Counted from the stretch's first letter, positions 43,794-58,199 are shown. The stretch: 64,000 nucleotides of DNA from Sinonovacula constricta (GCA_007844125.1 CM017555.1:25582998-25646997), one strand, 5' to 3'. Program-made: numbers and translations. The notes: a model not told the origin generated them from the sequence alone.

Positions 43794-45072
43794 TCTTTTT
43801 CTTTAAAAATTCAAATGCATCTACAGCAAAAAGTTCTGCACCGATTTTGCTCAAATTTTCAGGTTTTGTTAGGACCAATCAGCACAACAATGTCCACCTT
43901 TTTTCGTCCTTTTAGCCTTAGTAGAACCAGCGCTATTGCAAATTATTTCAAAGTTTTGAGGTTTTGGCGGTATGTTGCTTGTTCCTGATTTCTCTGACAA
44001 AGTACAAGTGCTAAAAAGGTGAAAATTATACAGTCGTACTCAGAATACGACGTAGTTTCCTGTAGCAGAAAACTAAATTGATCAGTCTGTACAATCCTGA
44101 GCTGCATCGTCTCAAAGTTGACTGTTCCGGAATCTCGGCAAAAAATCTTATGTTACCAATTTTCAAACCCTCATAACTCTGTCAACTTTATGAATTTTTC
44201 GCTGAAACTTCACCAGTGTGCAGTGCTGGATATGCCGAACATTTCATCCGCAGATACTATGGGGATCGGACTTACCGTTTAGCCACAATCCGCAATTTAG
44301 TGGAGTATACCTTCGTACATAGTTACAAGCCGTTAAGCCTATATAGTTGTACAGGTACATACAGCCTTCTGCCACTGTAAGTGTCAGCGGAGGTTAACTC
44401 GCTACTGCGGTACAGCTATTCACCTGTGTATATACACCTCCCTGTTGCTGCTGAACGAAGTCGCTCTTGTGTTTAACACATGATCAATTTTCAAAGTATC
44501 GTAACTCTGACTGTTTTGAGAATATATCGCTGAAACTTCACCCGTGTGTCATCCTTGATAACTCAAACATTTCATTCACTGGTACTCTAGCAAGCAGATC
44601 ACTGGTTTACAATTATGTGAGTATTATAATTACGTTTAAGGAGCTTTGCATTCATTTGCTTCTATTTGCTCTTAGCAAAGACTGCTGCGTGTTTTGAATG
44701 CTGTCTAAGGGAGACAAGTCTGTTAACAAGTATTCTTGTGAAGCTTGATGAGTTACATTCCTTGTTTTAATGATGTGATGTTAGCACGCGGCGTTGTCAT
44801 CTCTACTTAAAATTTATTATAAAGCAAGTTTATTTACGCGCTCATGATAAACTAATATACTAACTTTGTACATTTTGGTATGTTTAAAATTAGTATGCAT
44901 TCGATGATGATTCTGGGTACACACTGTTCACATACACTACATGTTTAAACATTAATTACTAGGCTTCATATATGAGGTATTAAGCAACAAACTGTTTTCA
45001 AGCATCATCAAAATCCAGCTGCAAGCATAGGATGACCCAGTTTTTGCCTTTCAGCAAAAAGCATCTTTCTAG
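43794..45072 (+). mobile_element. array unit 6 (type B, 1,279 bp)
   Basis: Full B unit with two inner modules. Some private variants (TTAGGACCAATCAG, GAGGTTTTGGCGG). Confidence 0.85.
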
Positions 45073-45085
45073 TTATTATTATTAT

Positions 45086-46365
45086 TCTTTTTCTTTAAAA
45101 ATTCAAATGCATCTACAGCAAAAAGTTCTGCACCGATTTTGCTCAAATTTTCAGGTTTTGTTAGCATCAATCAGAACAACAATGTCCACCTTTTTTCGTC
45201 CTTTTAGCCTCAGTAGAACCAGCGCTATTGCAAATTATTTCAAAGTTTTGACGTTTTGGGGGTATGTTGCTTGTTCCTGATTTCTCTGACAAAGTACAAG
45301 TGCTAAAAAGGTGAAAATTATACGGTCGTACTCAGAATATGACGTAGTTTCCTGTAGGAGAAAACTAAATTGATCAGTCTGTACAATCCTGAGCTGCATC
45401 GTCTCAAAGTTGACTGTTCCGGAATCTCGGCAAAAAAATCTTATGTTACCAATTTTCAAACCCTCATAACTCTGTCAACTTTATGAATTTTTCGCTGAAA
45501 CTTCACCAGTGTGTAGTGCTGGATATGCCGAACATTTTATCCGCAGGTACTATGGGGATCGGACTTACCGTTTAGCCACAATCCGCAATTTAGTGGAGTA
45601 TACCTTCGTACATAGTTACAAGCCGTTAAGCCTATATAGTTGTACAGGTACATACAGCCTTCTGCCACTGTAAGTGTCAGCGGAGGTTAACTCGCTACTG
45701 CGGTACAGCTATTCACCTGTGTATATACACCTCCCTGTTGCTGCTGAACGAAGTCGCTCTTGTGTTTAACACTTGATCAATTTTCAAAGTATCGTAACTA
45801 TGACTGTTTTGACAATATATCGCTGAAACTTCACCCGTGTGTCATCCTTGATAACTCAAACATTTCATTCACTGGTACTCTAGCAAGCAGATCACTGGTT
45901 TACAATTATGTGACTATTATAATTACGTTTAAGGAGCTTTGCATTCATCTGCTTCTATTTGCTCTTAGCAAAGACTGCTGCGTGTTTTGAATGCTGTCTA
46001 AGGGAGACAAGTCTGTTAACAAGTATTCTTGTGAAGCTTGATGAGTTACATTCTTTGTTTTAATGATGTGATGTTAGCACGCGGCGTTGTCATCTCTACT
46101 TAAAATGTATTATAAAGCAAGTGTATTTACGCGCTCATGATAAACTAATATACTAACTTTGCACATTTTGGTATGTTTAAAATGAGTATGCATTCGATGA
46201 TGATTCTGGGTACACAATGTTCACATACACTACATGTTTAAACATTAATTACTAGGCTTCATATATGAGCTATTAAGCAACAAACTGTTTTCAAGCATCA
46301 TCAAAATCAAGCTACAAGCATAGGATGACCCAGTTTTTGCCTTTCAGCAAAAAGCATCTTTCTAG
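45086..46365 (+). mobile_element. array unit 7 (type B, 1,280 bp)
   Basis: Follows a 13-bp TTA linker. Its 3' part (AAAATGAGTATGC, TCAAGCTACAAGC) is shared with unit 13. Confidence 0.85.
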
Positions 46366-46429
46366 TTATTATTAGGGTCATCCGACTTCAGTCGGATGAC
46401 ACTTTACTGATTCTATTTATTCTACTTCC

Positions 46430-46468
<39 letters not shown>
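46366..46468 (+). repeat. linker with palindromic module
   Basis: One module (from 46,375), then (ATT)n. Confidence 0.85.
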
Positions 46469-46470
<2 letters not shown>

Positions 46471-47747
46471 TTTTTCTTTAAAAATTCAAATGCATCTACA
46501 GCAAAAAGTTCTGCACCGATTTTGCTCAAATTTTCAGGTTTTGTTAGCATCAATCAGCACAACAATGTCCACCTTTTTTCGTCTTTTTAGCCTTAGTAGA
46601 ACCAGCGCTATTGCAAATTATTTCAAAGTTTTGACGTTTTGGGGGTATGTTGCTTGTTCCTGATTTCTCTGACAAAGTACAAGTGCTAGAAAGGTGAAAA
46701 TTATACGGTCGTACTCAGAATATGACGTAGTTTCCTGTAGCAGAAAACTAAATTGATCAGTCTGTACAATCCTGAGCTGCATCGTCTCAAAGTTGACTGT
46801 TCCGGAATCTCGGCAAAAAAATCTTATGTTACCAATTTTCAAACCCTCATAACTCTGTCAACTTTATGAATTTTTCGCTGAAACTTCACCAGTGTGTAGT
46901 GCTGGATATGCCGAACATTTCATCCGCAGGTACTATGGGGATCGGACTTACCGTTTAGCCACAATCCGCAATTTAGTGGAGTATACCTACGTACATAGTT
47001 ACAAGCCGTTAAGCCTATATAGTTGTACAGGTACATACAGCCTTCTGCCACTGTAAGTGTCAGCGGAGGTTAACTCGCTACTGCAGTACAGCTATTCACC
47101 TGTGTATATACACCTCCTTGTTGCTGCTGAACGAAGTCGCTCTTGTGTTTAACACTTGATCAATTTTCAAAGATTGTAACTCTGACTGTTTTGACAATAT
47201 ATCGCTGAAACTTCACCCGTGTGTCATCCTTGATAACTCAAACATTTCATTCACTGGTACTCTAGCAAGCAGATCACTGGTTTACAATTATGTGACTATT
47301 ATAATTACGTTTAAGGAGCTTTGCATTCATTTGCTTCTATTTGCTCTTAGCAAAGACTGCTGTGTGTTTTGAATGCTGTCTAAGGAAGACAAGTCTAATA
47401 ACAAGTATTCTTGTGAAGTTTGATGAGTTGCATTCCTTGTTTTAATGATGTGATGTTAGCACGCGGCGATGTCATCTCTACTTAAAATTTATTATAAAGC
47501 AAGTTTATTTACGCGCTCATGATAAACTAATATACTAACTTTGTACATTTTGGTATGCTTAAAATTAGTATGCATTCGATGATGATTCTGGGTACACACT
47601 GTTCACACACACTACATGTTTACACATTAATTACTAGGCTTCATATATGAGCTATTAAGCAACAAACTGTTTTCAAGCATCATCAAAATCCAGCTGCAAG
47701 CATAGGATGACCCAGTTTTTGCCTTTCAGCAAAAAGCATCTTTCTAG
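46469..47747 (+). mobile_element. array unit 8 (type B, 1,279 bp)
   Basis: Tail variants CCTCCTTGTTGC, CAAAGATTGTAAC and GTTCACACACAC are shared with unit 9 only. Confidence 0.85.
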
Positions 47748-47769
47748 TTATTATTATTATTATTATTAT

Positions 47770-49059
47770 TCTTTTTCTTTAAAATTTCAAATGCATCTAC
47801 AGCAAAAACTACTGCACCGATTTTGCTCAAATTTTCAGGTTTTGTTGGCACTAATCAGCACAACAATTTCCACCTGTTTCCATCTTATTAGCCTTAGTAG
47901 AACCAGCGCTATTTCACATTATTTCAAAGTTTTGACGTTTTGGGGGTATGTTGTTTGTTCTGGCTCTTTTGGACAAAGTACACGTGCTAGAAAGGTGAAA
48001 ATTAGACTGTCGTACTCAGAATAGGACGTTCTTTCCTGTAGCAGAAAACTAAACTGATAAGTATGTACAATCCTGTGCTGCATCGTCTCAAAGTTGCCTG
48101 TTCCAGATTCTCGGCAAAATATCCTACAAAAAATCATATGTTACCCATATTCAAACTTTCATAACTCTTTCAGTTTTAGGAATTTTTCGCTGAAACTTCA
48201 CCAGTGTATAGTGCTGGATATGCCGAACATTTCATCCGCAGGTACTATGGGGATCGGACTTACCGTTTAGCCACAATCCGCAATTTAGTGGAGTATACCT
48301 ACGTACATAGTTACAAGCCGTTAAGCCTATATAGTTGTACAGGTACATACAGCCTTCTGCCACTGTAAGTGTCAGCGGAGGTTAACTCGCTACTGCAGTA
48401 CAGCTATTCACCTGTGTATATACACCTCCTTGTTGCTGCTGAACGAAGTCGCTCTTGTGTTTAACACTTGATCAATTTTCAAAGATTGTAACTCTGACTG
48501 TTTTGACAATATATCGCTGAAACTTCACCCGTGTGTCATCCTTGATAACTCAAACATTTCATTCACTGGTACTCTAGCAAGCAGATCACTGGTTTACAAT
48601 TATGTGACTATTATAATTACGTTTAAGGAGCTTTGCATTCATTTGCTTCTATTTGCTCTTAGCAAAGACTGCTGTGTGTTTTGAATGCTGTCTAAGGAAG
48701 ACAAGTCTAATAACAAGTATTCTTGTGAAGTTTGATGAGTTGCATTCCTTGTTTTAATGATGTGATGTTAGCACGCGGCGATGTCATCTCTACTTAAAAT
48801 TTATTATAAAGCAAGTTTATTTACGCGCTCATGATAAACTAATATACTAACTTTGTACATTTTGGTATGCTTAAAATTAGTATGCATTCGATGATGATTC
48901 TGGGTACACACTGTTCACACACACTACATGTTTACACATTAATTACTAGGCTTCATATATGAGCTATTAAGCAACAAACTGTTTTCAAGCATCATCAAAA
49001 TCCAGCTGCAAGCATAGGATGACCCAGTTTTTGCCTTTCAGCAAAAAGCATCTTTCTAG
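47770..49059 (+). mobile_element. array unit 9 (A/B hybrid, 1,290 bp)
   Basis: The first ~450 bp are type A (AAAACTACTGCACC, GGCTCTTTTGGACAAAG, CTTTCAGTTTTAGG). From about 48,230 (TTCATCCGCAGG, GGACTTACCG) it is type B with the same tail variants as unit 8. The length is intermediate in just the way the switch predicts. Confidence 0.85.
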
Positions 49060-49081
49060 TTATTATTATTATTATTATTAT

Positions 49082-50736
49082 TCTTTTTCTTTAAAATTTC
49101 AAATGCATCTACAGCAAAAACTACTGCACCGATTTTGCTCAAATTTTCAGGTTTTGTTGGCACTAATCAGCACAACAATTTCCACCTGTTTCCATCTTAT
49201 TAGCCTTAGTAGAACCAGCGCTATTTCACATTATTTCAAAGTTTTGACGTTTTGGGGGTATGTTGTTTGTTCTGGCTCTTTTGGACAAAGTACACGTGCT
49301 AGAAAGGTGAAAATTAGACTGTCGTACTCAGAATAGGACGTTCTTTCCTGTAGCAGAAAACTAAACTGATAAGTATGTACAATCCTGTGCTGCGTCGTCT
49401 CAAAGTTGCCTGTTCCCGATTCTCGGCAAAAAATCATATGTTACCCATATTCAAACTTTCATAACTCTTTCAGTTTTAGGAATTTTTCGCTGAAACTTCA
49501 CCAGTGTGTAGTGCTGGATATGCCAAACATTTCATTTGCAGGTACTATGGGGATCGGATTAACCGTTTAGTCACAATCCGCAATTTAGTAGGGTAAGCCA
49601 ACGCACAATGTTACAAGCCTATTAGCCTATATGGTTGTTGAGGTACATACAGCCTTCTGCCACTGTCAATGTCAGTGGAGCTTTACTCGCTACTGTAGTA
49701 CAGCAGGTATTTACACCTCCCTGTTCCTGCTGAACAAAGTCGCTCGTGTTTTAGCATTTCACCAAAAATCAAAGCATTCTAACTTTGCCAGTTTTAAGAA
49801 TTTATCGCTCAAACTTCACCAGTCTGTAGTGCTTGATAAGCCAAACATTTCATTCGCATGCATTATGGGGATATGACTTACCGTTTAAACACAATCGGCA
49901 ATTAATCGTATAGTATCCTACAAGTTGTTTAACCATTATGGCTGTAGAACTGCATACAGCCCTCTGCCCGGGTCAGCTTCAGTTCACCTTAATCCTACAC
50001 TGCTGATGTATTTACACATTCTATACATGATATACAGCCATAGTCGCTGTTTGTGTAAACGTTTAAGCAATTTTCAAAGTATTATAAGTCGGCCAGATAC
50101 AGCAATTTATTTCTGAAAGTTCACCAGTGTGCAGTCCATGATAGATCAAACATTTCATTCACTGGTACTTTAGCAATCAGAACAACCATCTACAATGAAG
50201 GGCCGATTATAGTTTTGTTCAAAGAGCTATGTATCCTGATGTTGCTATTTGCTGGTAATATAGACTGCTGCATGTGTTGGTGCGGTCTAAGGTAGACATG
50301 TCTGTTAACAAATGTTCTAGCGAAGTTTGATGAGTTGCATTCCTTTTTGATTAATGGTGTGATCTTAACACCCGACAATGTCATCCTTAGAAATGATTAT
50401 ATAGCAAAGTGATTCATGCGGTAATGCTAAACTAGTATATTTACTTTGTGTACGGGAGTGTGTGTAAAATTGGAATGCAATTGACGATTATTCAGGGTGT
50501 ACACCGTTCACCTCCACTACGGGGGTAAAAATTGATATTGTAGCACCGGATCTTTTGAACAAATGAATTTTATATTCACATGTCCGCACAAAATGAGTTG
50601 TACGAGCTCTGGAAGATTTTTCTTTAATTTATTTTGTTAGCTATTAAGCAATAAACTGTTTTCAAGCATCATCAAAATCCAGCATCAAGCAAAGGATGAC
50701 CCAGTTTTTGCCTTTCAGCAAAAAGCATCTTTCTAG
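49082..50736 (+). mobile_element. array unit 10 (type A, 1,655 bp)
   Basis: A unit of the short subtype, lacking 11 bp (the ATCCTACAAAA segment near 49,430) that unit 3 has. Confidence 0.85.
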
Positions 50737-50800
50737 TTATTATTAGGGTCATCCGACTTCAGTCGGATGACACTTTACTGATTCTATTTATTCTACTTCC

Positions 50801-50833
<33 letters not shown>
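50737..50833 (+). repeat. linker with palindromic module
   Basis: One module (from 50,746), tail TTCTACTTCC. Confidence 0.85.
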
Positions 50834-50835
<2 letters not shown>

Positions 50836-52112
50836 TTTTTCTTTAAAAACTCAAATGCATCTACAGCAAAAAGTTCTGCACCGATTTTGCTCAAATTTTC
50901 AGGTTTTGTTAGCATCAATCAGCACAACAATGTCCACCTATTTTCGTCCTTTTTGCCTTAGTAGAACCAGCGCTATTGTAAATTATTTCAAAGTTTTGAC
51001 GGTTTGGGGGTATGTTGCTTGTTCCTGATTTCTCTGACAAAGTACAAGTGCTAGAAAGGTGAAAATTATACGGTCGTACTCAGAATATGACGTAGTTTCC
51101 TGTAGCAGAAAACTAAATTGATCAGTCTGTACAATCCTGAGCTGCATCGTCTCAAAGTTGACTGTTCCGGAATCTCGGCAAAAAAATCATATGTTACCAA
51201 TTTTCAAACCCTCATAACTCTGTCAACTTTATGAATATTTCGCTGAAACTTCACCAGTGTGTAGTGCTGGATATGCCGAACATTTCATTTGCAGGTACTA
51301 TGGGGATCGGACTTACCGTTTAGCCACAATCCGCAATTTAGTGGAGTATACCTACGTACATAGTTACAAGCCGTTAAGCCTATATAGTTGTACAGGTACA
51401 TACAGCCTTCTGCCACTGTAAGTGTCAGCGGAGGTTAACTCGCTACTGCAGTACAGCTATTCACCTGTGTATATACACCTCCCTGTTGCTGCTGAACGAA
51501 GTCGCTCTTGTGTTTAACACTTGATCAATTTAAAAGTATCGTAACTCTGACTGTTTTGACAATATATCGCTGAAACTTCACCCGTGTGTCATCCTTGATA
51601 ACTCAAACATTTCATTCACTGGTACTCTAGCAAGCAGATCACTGGTTTACAATTATGTGACTATTATAATTACGTTTAAGGAGCTTTGCATTCATTTGCT
51701 TCTATTTGCTCTTAGCAAAGACTGCTGCGTGTTTTGAATGCTGTCTAAGGGAGACAAGTCTATTAACAAGTATTCTTGTGAAGCTTGATGAGTTACATTC
51801 CTTGTTTTAATGATGTGATGTTAGCACGCGGCGTTGTCATCTCTACTTAAAATTTATTATAAAGCAAGTTTATTTACGCGCTCATGATAAACTAATATAC
51901 TAACTTTGTACATTTTGGTATGTTTAAAATTAGTATGCATTCGATGATGATTCTGGGTACACACTGTTCACATACACTACATGTTTAAACATTAATTACT
52001 TGGCTTCATATATGAGCTATTAAGCAACAAACTGTTTTCAAGCATCATCAAAATCCAGCTGCAAGCATAGGATGACCCAGTTTTTGCCTTTCAGCAAAAA
52101 GCATCTTTCTAG
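50834..52112 (+). mobile_element. array unit 11 (type B, 1,279 bp)
   Basis: Variants AAAAACTCAAATG, CACCTATTTTCG and ACGGTTTGGGGG are shared with unit 16. Confidence 0.85.
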
Positions 52113-52125
52113 TTATTATTATTAT

Positions 52126-53405
52126 TCTTTTTCTTTAAAAATTCAAATGCATCTACAGCAAAAAGTTCTGCACCGATTTTGCTCAAATTTTCAGGTTTTG
52201 TTAGCATTAATCAGCACAACAATGTCCACCTTTTTTCGTCCTTTTAGCCTCAGTAGAACCAGCGCTATTGCAAATTATTTCAAAGTTTTGACGTTTTGGG
52301 GGTATGTTGCTTGTTCCTGATTTCTCTGACAAAGTACAAGTGCTAAAAAGGTGAAAATTATACGGTCGTACTTAGAATATGACGTAGTTTCCTGTAGGAG
52401 AAAACTAAATTGATCAGTCTGTACAATCCTGAGCTGCATCGTCTCAAAGTTGATTGTTCCGGAATCTCGGCAAAAAAATCTTATGTTACCAATTTTCAAA
52501 CCCTCATAACTCTGTCAACTTTATGAATTTTTCGCTGAAACTTCACCAGTGTGTAGTGCTGGATATGCCAAACATTTCATCCGCAGGTACTATGGGGATC
52601 GGACTTACCGTTTAGCCACAATCCGCAATTTAGTGGAGTATACCTACGTACATAGTTACAAGCCGTTAAGCCTATATAGTTGTACAGGTACATACAGCCT
52701 TCTGCCACTGTAAGTGTCAGCGGAGGTTAACTCGCTACTGCAGTACAGCTATTCACCTGTGTATATACACCTCCCTGTTGCTGCTGAACGAAGTCGCTCG
52801 TGTGTTTAACACTTGATCAATTTTCAAAGTATCGTAACTCTGACTGTTGTGAAAATATATCGCTGAAACTTCACCCGTGTGTCATCCTTGATAACTCAAA
52901 CATTTCATTCACTGGTACTCTAGCAAGCAGATCACTGGTTTACAATTATGTGACTATTATAATTACGTTTAAGGAGCTTTGCATTCATTTGCTTCTATTT
53001 GCTCTTAGCAAAGACTGCTGCGTGTTTTGAATGCTGTCTAAGGGAGACAAGTCTGTTAACAAGTATTCTTGTGAAGCTTGATGAGTTACATTCCTTGTTT
53101 TAATGATGTGATGTTAGCACGCGGCGTTGTCATCTCTACTTAAAATTTATTATAAAGCAAGTTTATTTACGCGCTCATGATAAACTAATATACTAACTTT
53201 GTACATTTTGGTATGTTTAAAATTAGTATGCATTCGATGATGATTCTGGGTACACACTGTTCACATACACTACATGTTTAAACATTAATTACTAGGCTTC
53301 ATATATGAGCTATTAAGCAACAAACTGTTTTCAAGCATCATCAAAATCCAGCTGCAAGCATAGGATGACCCAGTTTTTGCCTTTCAGCAAAAAGCATCTT
53401 TCTAG
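52126..53405 (+). mobile_element. array unit 12 (type B, 1,280 bp)
   Basis: Variants TTAGCATTAATCAG, GATTGTTCCGG and CTGTTGTGAAAA are shared with units 17 and 19. Confidence 0.85.
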
Positions 53406-53418
53406 TTATTATTATTAT

Positions 53419-54697
53419 TCTTTTTCTTTAAAAATTCAAATGCATCTACAGCAAAAAGTTCTGCACCGATTTTGCTCACATTTTCAGGTTTTGTTAGCAT
53501 CAATCAGCACAACAATGTCCACCTTTTTTGTCCTTTTAGCCTTAGTAGAACCAGCGCTATTGCAAATTATTTCAAAGTTTTGACGTTTTGGGGGTATGTT
53601 GCTTGTTCCTGATTTCTCTGACAAAGTACAAGTGCTAAAAAGGTGAAAATTATACAGTCGTATTCAGAATATGACGTAGTTTCCTGTAGCAGAAAACTAA
53701 ATTGATCAGTCTGTACAATCCTGAGCTGCATCGTCTCAAAGTTGACTGTTCCGAAATCCCGGCAAAAAAATCTTATGTTACCAATTTTCAAACCCTCATA
53801 TCTCTGTCAACTTTATGAATTTTTCGCTGAAATTTCACCAGTGTGTAGTGCTGGATATGCCGAACATTTCATCCGCAGGTACTATGGGGATCGGACTTAC
53901 CGTTTAGCCACAATCCGCAATTTAGTGGAGTATACCTACGTACATAGTTACAAGCTGTTAAGCCTATATAGTTGTACAGGTACATACAGCCTTCTGCCAC
54001 TGTAAGTGTCAGCGGAGGTTAACTCGCTACTGCGGTACAGCTATTCACCTGTGTATATACACCTCCCTGTTGCTGCTGAACGAAGTCGCTCTTGTGTTTA
54101 ACACTTGATCAATTTTCAAAGTATCGTAACTATGACTGTTTTGACAATATATCGCTGAAACTTCACCCGTGTGTCATCCTTGATAACTCAAACATTTCAT
54201 TCACTGGTACTCTAGCAAGCAGATCACTGGTTTACAATTATGTGACTATTATAATTACGTTTAAGGAGCTTTGCATTCATCTGCTTCTATTTGCTCTTAG
54301 CAAAGACTGCTGCGTGTTTTGAATGCTGTCTAAGGGAGACAAGTCTGTTAACAAGTATTCTTGTGAAGCTTGATGAGTTACATTCCTTGTTTTAATGATG
54401 TGATGTTAGCACGCGGCGTTGTCATCTCTACTTAAAATGTATTATAAAGCAAGTGTATTTACGCGCTCATGATAAACTAATATACTAACTTTGCACATTT
54501 TGGTATGTTTAAAATGAGTATGCATTCGATGATGATTCTGGGTACACAATGTTCACATACACTACATGTTTAAACATTAATTACTAGGCTTCATATATGA
54601 GCTATTAAGCAACAAACTGTTTTCAAGCATCATCAAAATCAAGCTACAAGCATAGGATGACCCAGTTTTTGCCTTTCAGCAAAAAGCATCTTTCTAG
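53419..54697 (+). mobile_element. array unit 13 (type B, 1,279 bp)
   Basis: Variants GCTCACATTTTC, CCGAAATCCCGG and AAGCTGTTAAGCC are shared with units 18 and 20; the 3' part is like unit 7. Confidence 0.85.
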
Positions 54698-54719
54698 TTA
54701 TTATTATTATTATTATTAT

Positions 54720-56386
54720 TCTTTTTCTTTAAAATTTCAAATGCATCTACAGCAAAAACTACTGCACCGATTTTGCTCAAATTTTCAGGTTTTGTTGGCA
54801 CTAATCAGCACAACAATTTCCAGCTGTTTCCATCTTATTAGCCTTAGTAGAACCAGCGCTATTTCACATTATTTCAAAGTTTTGACGTTTTGGGGGTATG
54901 TTGTTTGTTCTGGCTCTTTTGGACAAAGTACACGTGCTAGAAAGGTGAAAATTAGACTGTCGTACTCAGAATAGGACGTTCTTTCCTGTAGCAGAAAACT
55001 AAACTGATAAGTATGTACAATCCTGTGCTGCATCGTCTCAAAGTTGCCTGTTCCCGATTCTCGGCAAAATATCCTACAAAAAATCATATGTTACCCATAT
55101 TCAAACTTTCATAACTCTTTCAGTTTTAGGAATTTTTCGCTGAAACTTCACCAGTGTGTAGTGCTGGATATGCCAAACATTTCATTTGCAGGTACTATGG
55201 GGATCGGATTAACCGTTTAGTCACAATCCGCAATTTAGTAGGGTAAGCCAACGCACAATGTTACAAGCCTATTAGCCTATATGGTTGTTGAGGTACATAC
55301 AGCCTTCTGCCACTGTCAATGTCAGTGGAGCTTTACTCGCTACTGTAGTACAACAGGTATTTACACCTCCCTGTTCCTGCTGAACAAAGTCGCTCGTGTT
55401 TTAGCATTTCACCAAAAATCAAAGCATTCTAACTTTGCCAGTTTTAAGAATTTATCGCTCAAACTTCACCAGTCTGTAGTGCTTGATAAGCCAAACATTT
55501 CATTCGCATGCATTATGGGGATATGACTTACCGTTTAAACACAATCGGCAATTAATCGTATAGTATCCTACAAGTTGTTTAACCATTATGGCTGTAGAAC
55601 TGCATACAGCCCTCTGCCCGGGTCAGCTTCAGTTCACCTTAATCCTACACTGCTGATGTATTTACACATTCTATACATGATATACAGCCATAGTCGCTGT
55701 TTGTGTAAACGTTTAAGCAATTTTCAAAGTATTATAAGTCGGCCAGATACAGCAATTTATTTCTGAAAGTTCACCAGTGTGCAGTCCATGATAGATCAAA
55801 CATTTCATTCACTGGTACTTTAGCAATCAGAACAACCATCTACAATGAAGGGCCGATTATAGTTTTGTTCAAAGAGCTATGTATCCTGATGTTGCTATTT
55901 GCTGGTAATATAGACTGCTGCATGTGTTGGTGCGGTCTAAGGTAGACATGTCTGTTAACAAATGTTCTAGCGAAGTTTGATGAGTTGCATTCCTTTTTGA
56001 TTAATGGTGTGATCTTAACACCCGACAATGTCATCCTTAGAAATGATTATATAGCAAAGTGATTCATGCGGTAATGCTAAACTAGTATATTTACTTTGTG
56101 TACGGGAGTGTGTGTAAAATTGGAATGCAATTGACGATTATTCAGGGTGTACACCGTTCACCTCCACTACGGGGGTAAAAATTGATATTGCAGCACCGGA
56201 TCTTTTGAACAAATGAATTTTATATTCACATGTCCGCACAAAACGAGTTGTACGAGCTCTGGAAGATTTTTCTTTAATTTATTTTGTTAGCTATTAAGCA
56301 ATAAACTGTTTTCAAGCATCATCAAAATCCAGCATCAAGCAAAGGATGACCCAGTTTTTGCCTTTCAGCAAAAAGCATCTTTCTAG
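54720..56386 (+). mobile_element. array unit 14 (type A, 1,667 bp)
   Basis: Full A unit following a 22-bp linker. Private variant GTACAACAGG near 55,349. Confidence 0.85.
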
Positions 56387-56480
56387 TTATTATTAGGGTC
56401 ATCCGACTTCAGTCGGATGACACTTTACTGATTCTATTTATTCTACTTCCTTTTATTATTTTTATTATTATTATTATTAT
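56387..56480 (+). repeat. linker with palindromic module
   Basis: One module (from 56,396); the ATT run is interrupted by a TTT. Confidence 0.85.
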
Positions 56481-58135
56481 TCTTTTTCTTTAAAAATTCA
56501 AATGCATCTACAGCAAAAACTACTGCACCGATTTTGCTCAAATTTTCAGGTTTTGTTGGCACTAATCAGCACAACAATTTCCAGCTGTTTCCATCTTATT
56601 AGCCTTAGTAGAACCAGCGCTATTTCACATTATTTCAAAGTTTTGACGTTTTGGGGGTATGTTGTTTGTTCTGGCTCTTTTGGACAAAGTACACGTGCTA
56701 GAAAGGTGAAAATTAGACTGTCGTACTCAGAATAGGACGTTCTTTCCTGTAGCAGAAAACTAAACTGATAAGTATGTACAATCCTGTGCTGCATCGTCTC
56801 AAAGTTGCCTGTTCCCGATTCTCGGCAAAAAATCATATGTTACCCATATTCAAACTTTCATAACTCTTTCAGTTTTAGGAATTTTTCGCTGAAACTTCAC
56901 CAGTGTGTAGTGCTGGATATGCCAAACATTTCATTTGCAGGTACTATGGGGATCGGATTAACCGTTTAGTCACAATCCGCAATTTAGTAGGGTAAGCCAA
57001 CGCACAATGTTACAAGCCTATTAGCCTATATGGTTGTTGAGGTACATACAGCCTTCTGCCACTGTCAATGTCAGTGGAGCTTTACTCGCTACTGTAGTAC
57101 AGCAGGTATTTACACCTCCCTGTTCCTGCTGAACAAAGTCGCTCGTGTTTTAGCATTTCACCAAAAATCAAAGCATTCTAACTTTGCCAGTTTTAAGAAT
57201 TTATCGCTCAAACTTCACCAGTCTGTAGTGCTTGATAAGCCAAACATTTCATTCGCATGCATTATGGGGATATGACTTACCGTTTAAACACAATCGGCAA
57301 TTAATCGTATAGTATCCTACAAGTTGTTTAACCATTATGGCTGTAGAACTGCATACAGCCCTCTGCCCGGGTCAGCTTCAGTTCACCTTAATCCTACACT
57401 GCTGATGTATTTACACATTCTATACATGATATACAGCCATAGTCGCTGTTTGTGTAAACGTTTAAGCAATTTTCAAAGTATTATAAGTCGGCCAGATACA
57501 GCAATTTATTTCTGAAAGTTCACCAGTGTGCAGTCCATGATAGATCAAACATTTCATTCACTGGTACTTTAGCAATCAGAACAACCATCTACAATGAAGG
57601 GCCGATTATAGTTTTGTTCAAAGAGCTATGTATCCTGATGTTGCTATTTGCTGGTAATATAGACTGCTGCATGTGTTGGTGCGGTCTAAGGTAGACATGT
57701 CTGTTAACAAATGTTCTAGCGAAGTTTGATGAGTTGCATTCCTTTTTGATTAATGGTGTGATCTTAACACCCGACAATGTCATCCTTAGAAATGATTATA
57801 TAGCAAAGTGATTCATGCGGTAATGCTAAACTAGTATATTTACTTTGTGTACGGGAGTGTGTGTAAAATTGGAATGCAATTGACGATTATTCAGGGTGTA
57901 CACCGTTCACCTCCACTACGGGGGTAAAAATTGATATTGTAGCACCGGATCTTTTGAACAAATGAATTTTATATTCACATGTCCGCACAAAATGAGTTGT
58001 ACGAGCTCTGGAAGATTTTTCTTTAATTTATTTTGTTAGCTATTAAGCAATAAACTGTTTTCAAGCATCATCAAAATCCAGCATCAAGCAAAGGATGACC
58101 CAGTTTTTGCCTTTCAGCAAAAAGCATCTTTCTAG
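56481..58135 (+). mobile_element. array unit 15 (type A, 1,655 bp)
   Basis: Short-subtype A unit like unit 10, but its first bases (TTTAAAAATTC) are of the B form, so a small switch lies near its 5' end. Confidence 0.85.
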
Positions 58136-58199
58136 TTATTATTAGGGTCATCCGACTTCAGTCGGATGACACTTTACTGATTCTATTTATTCTACTTCC

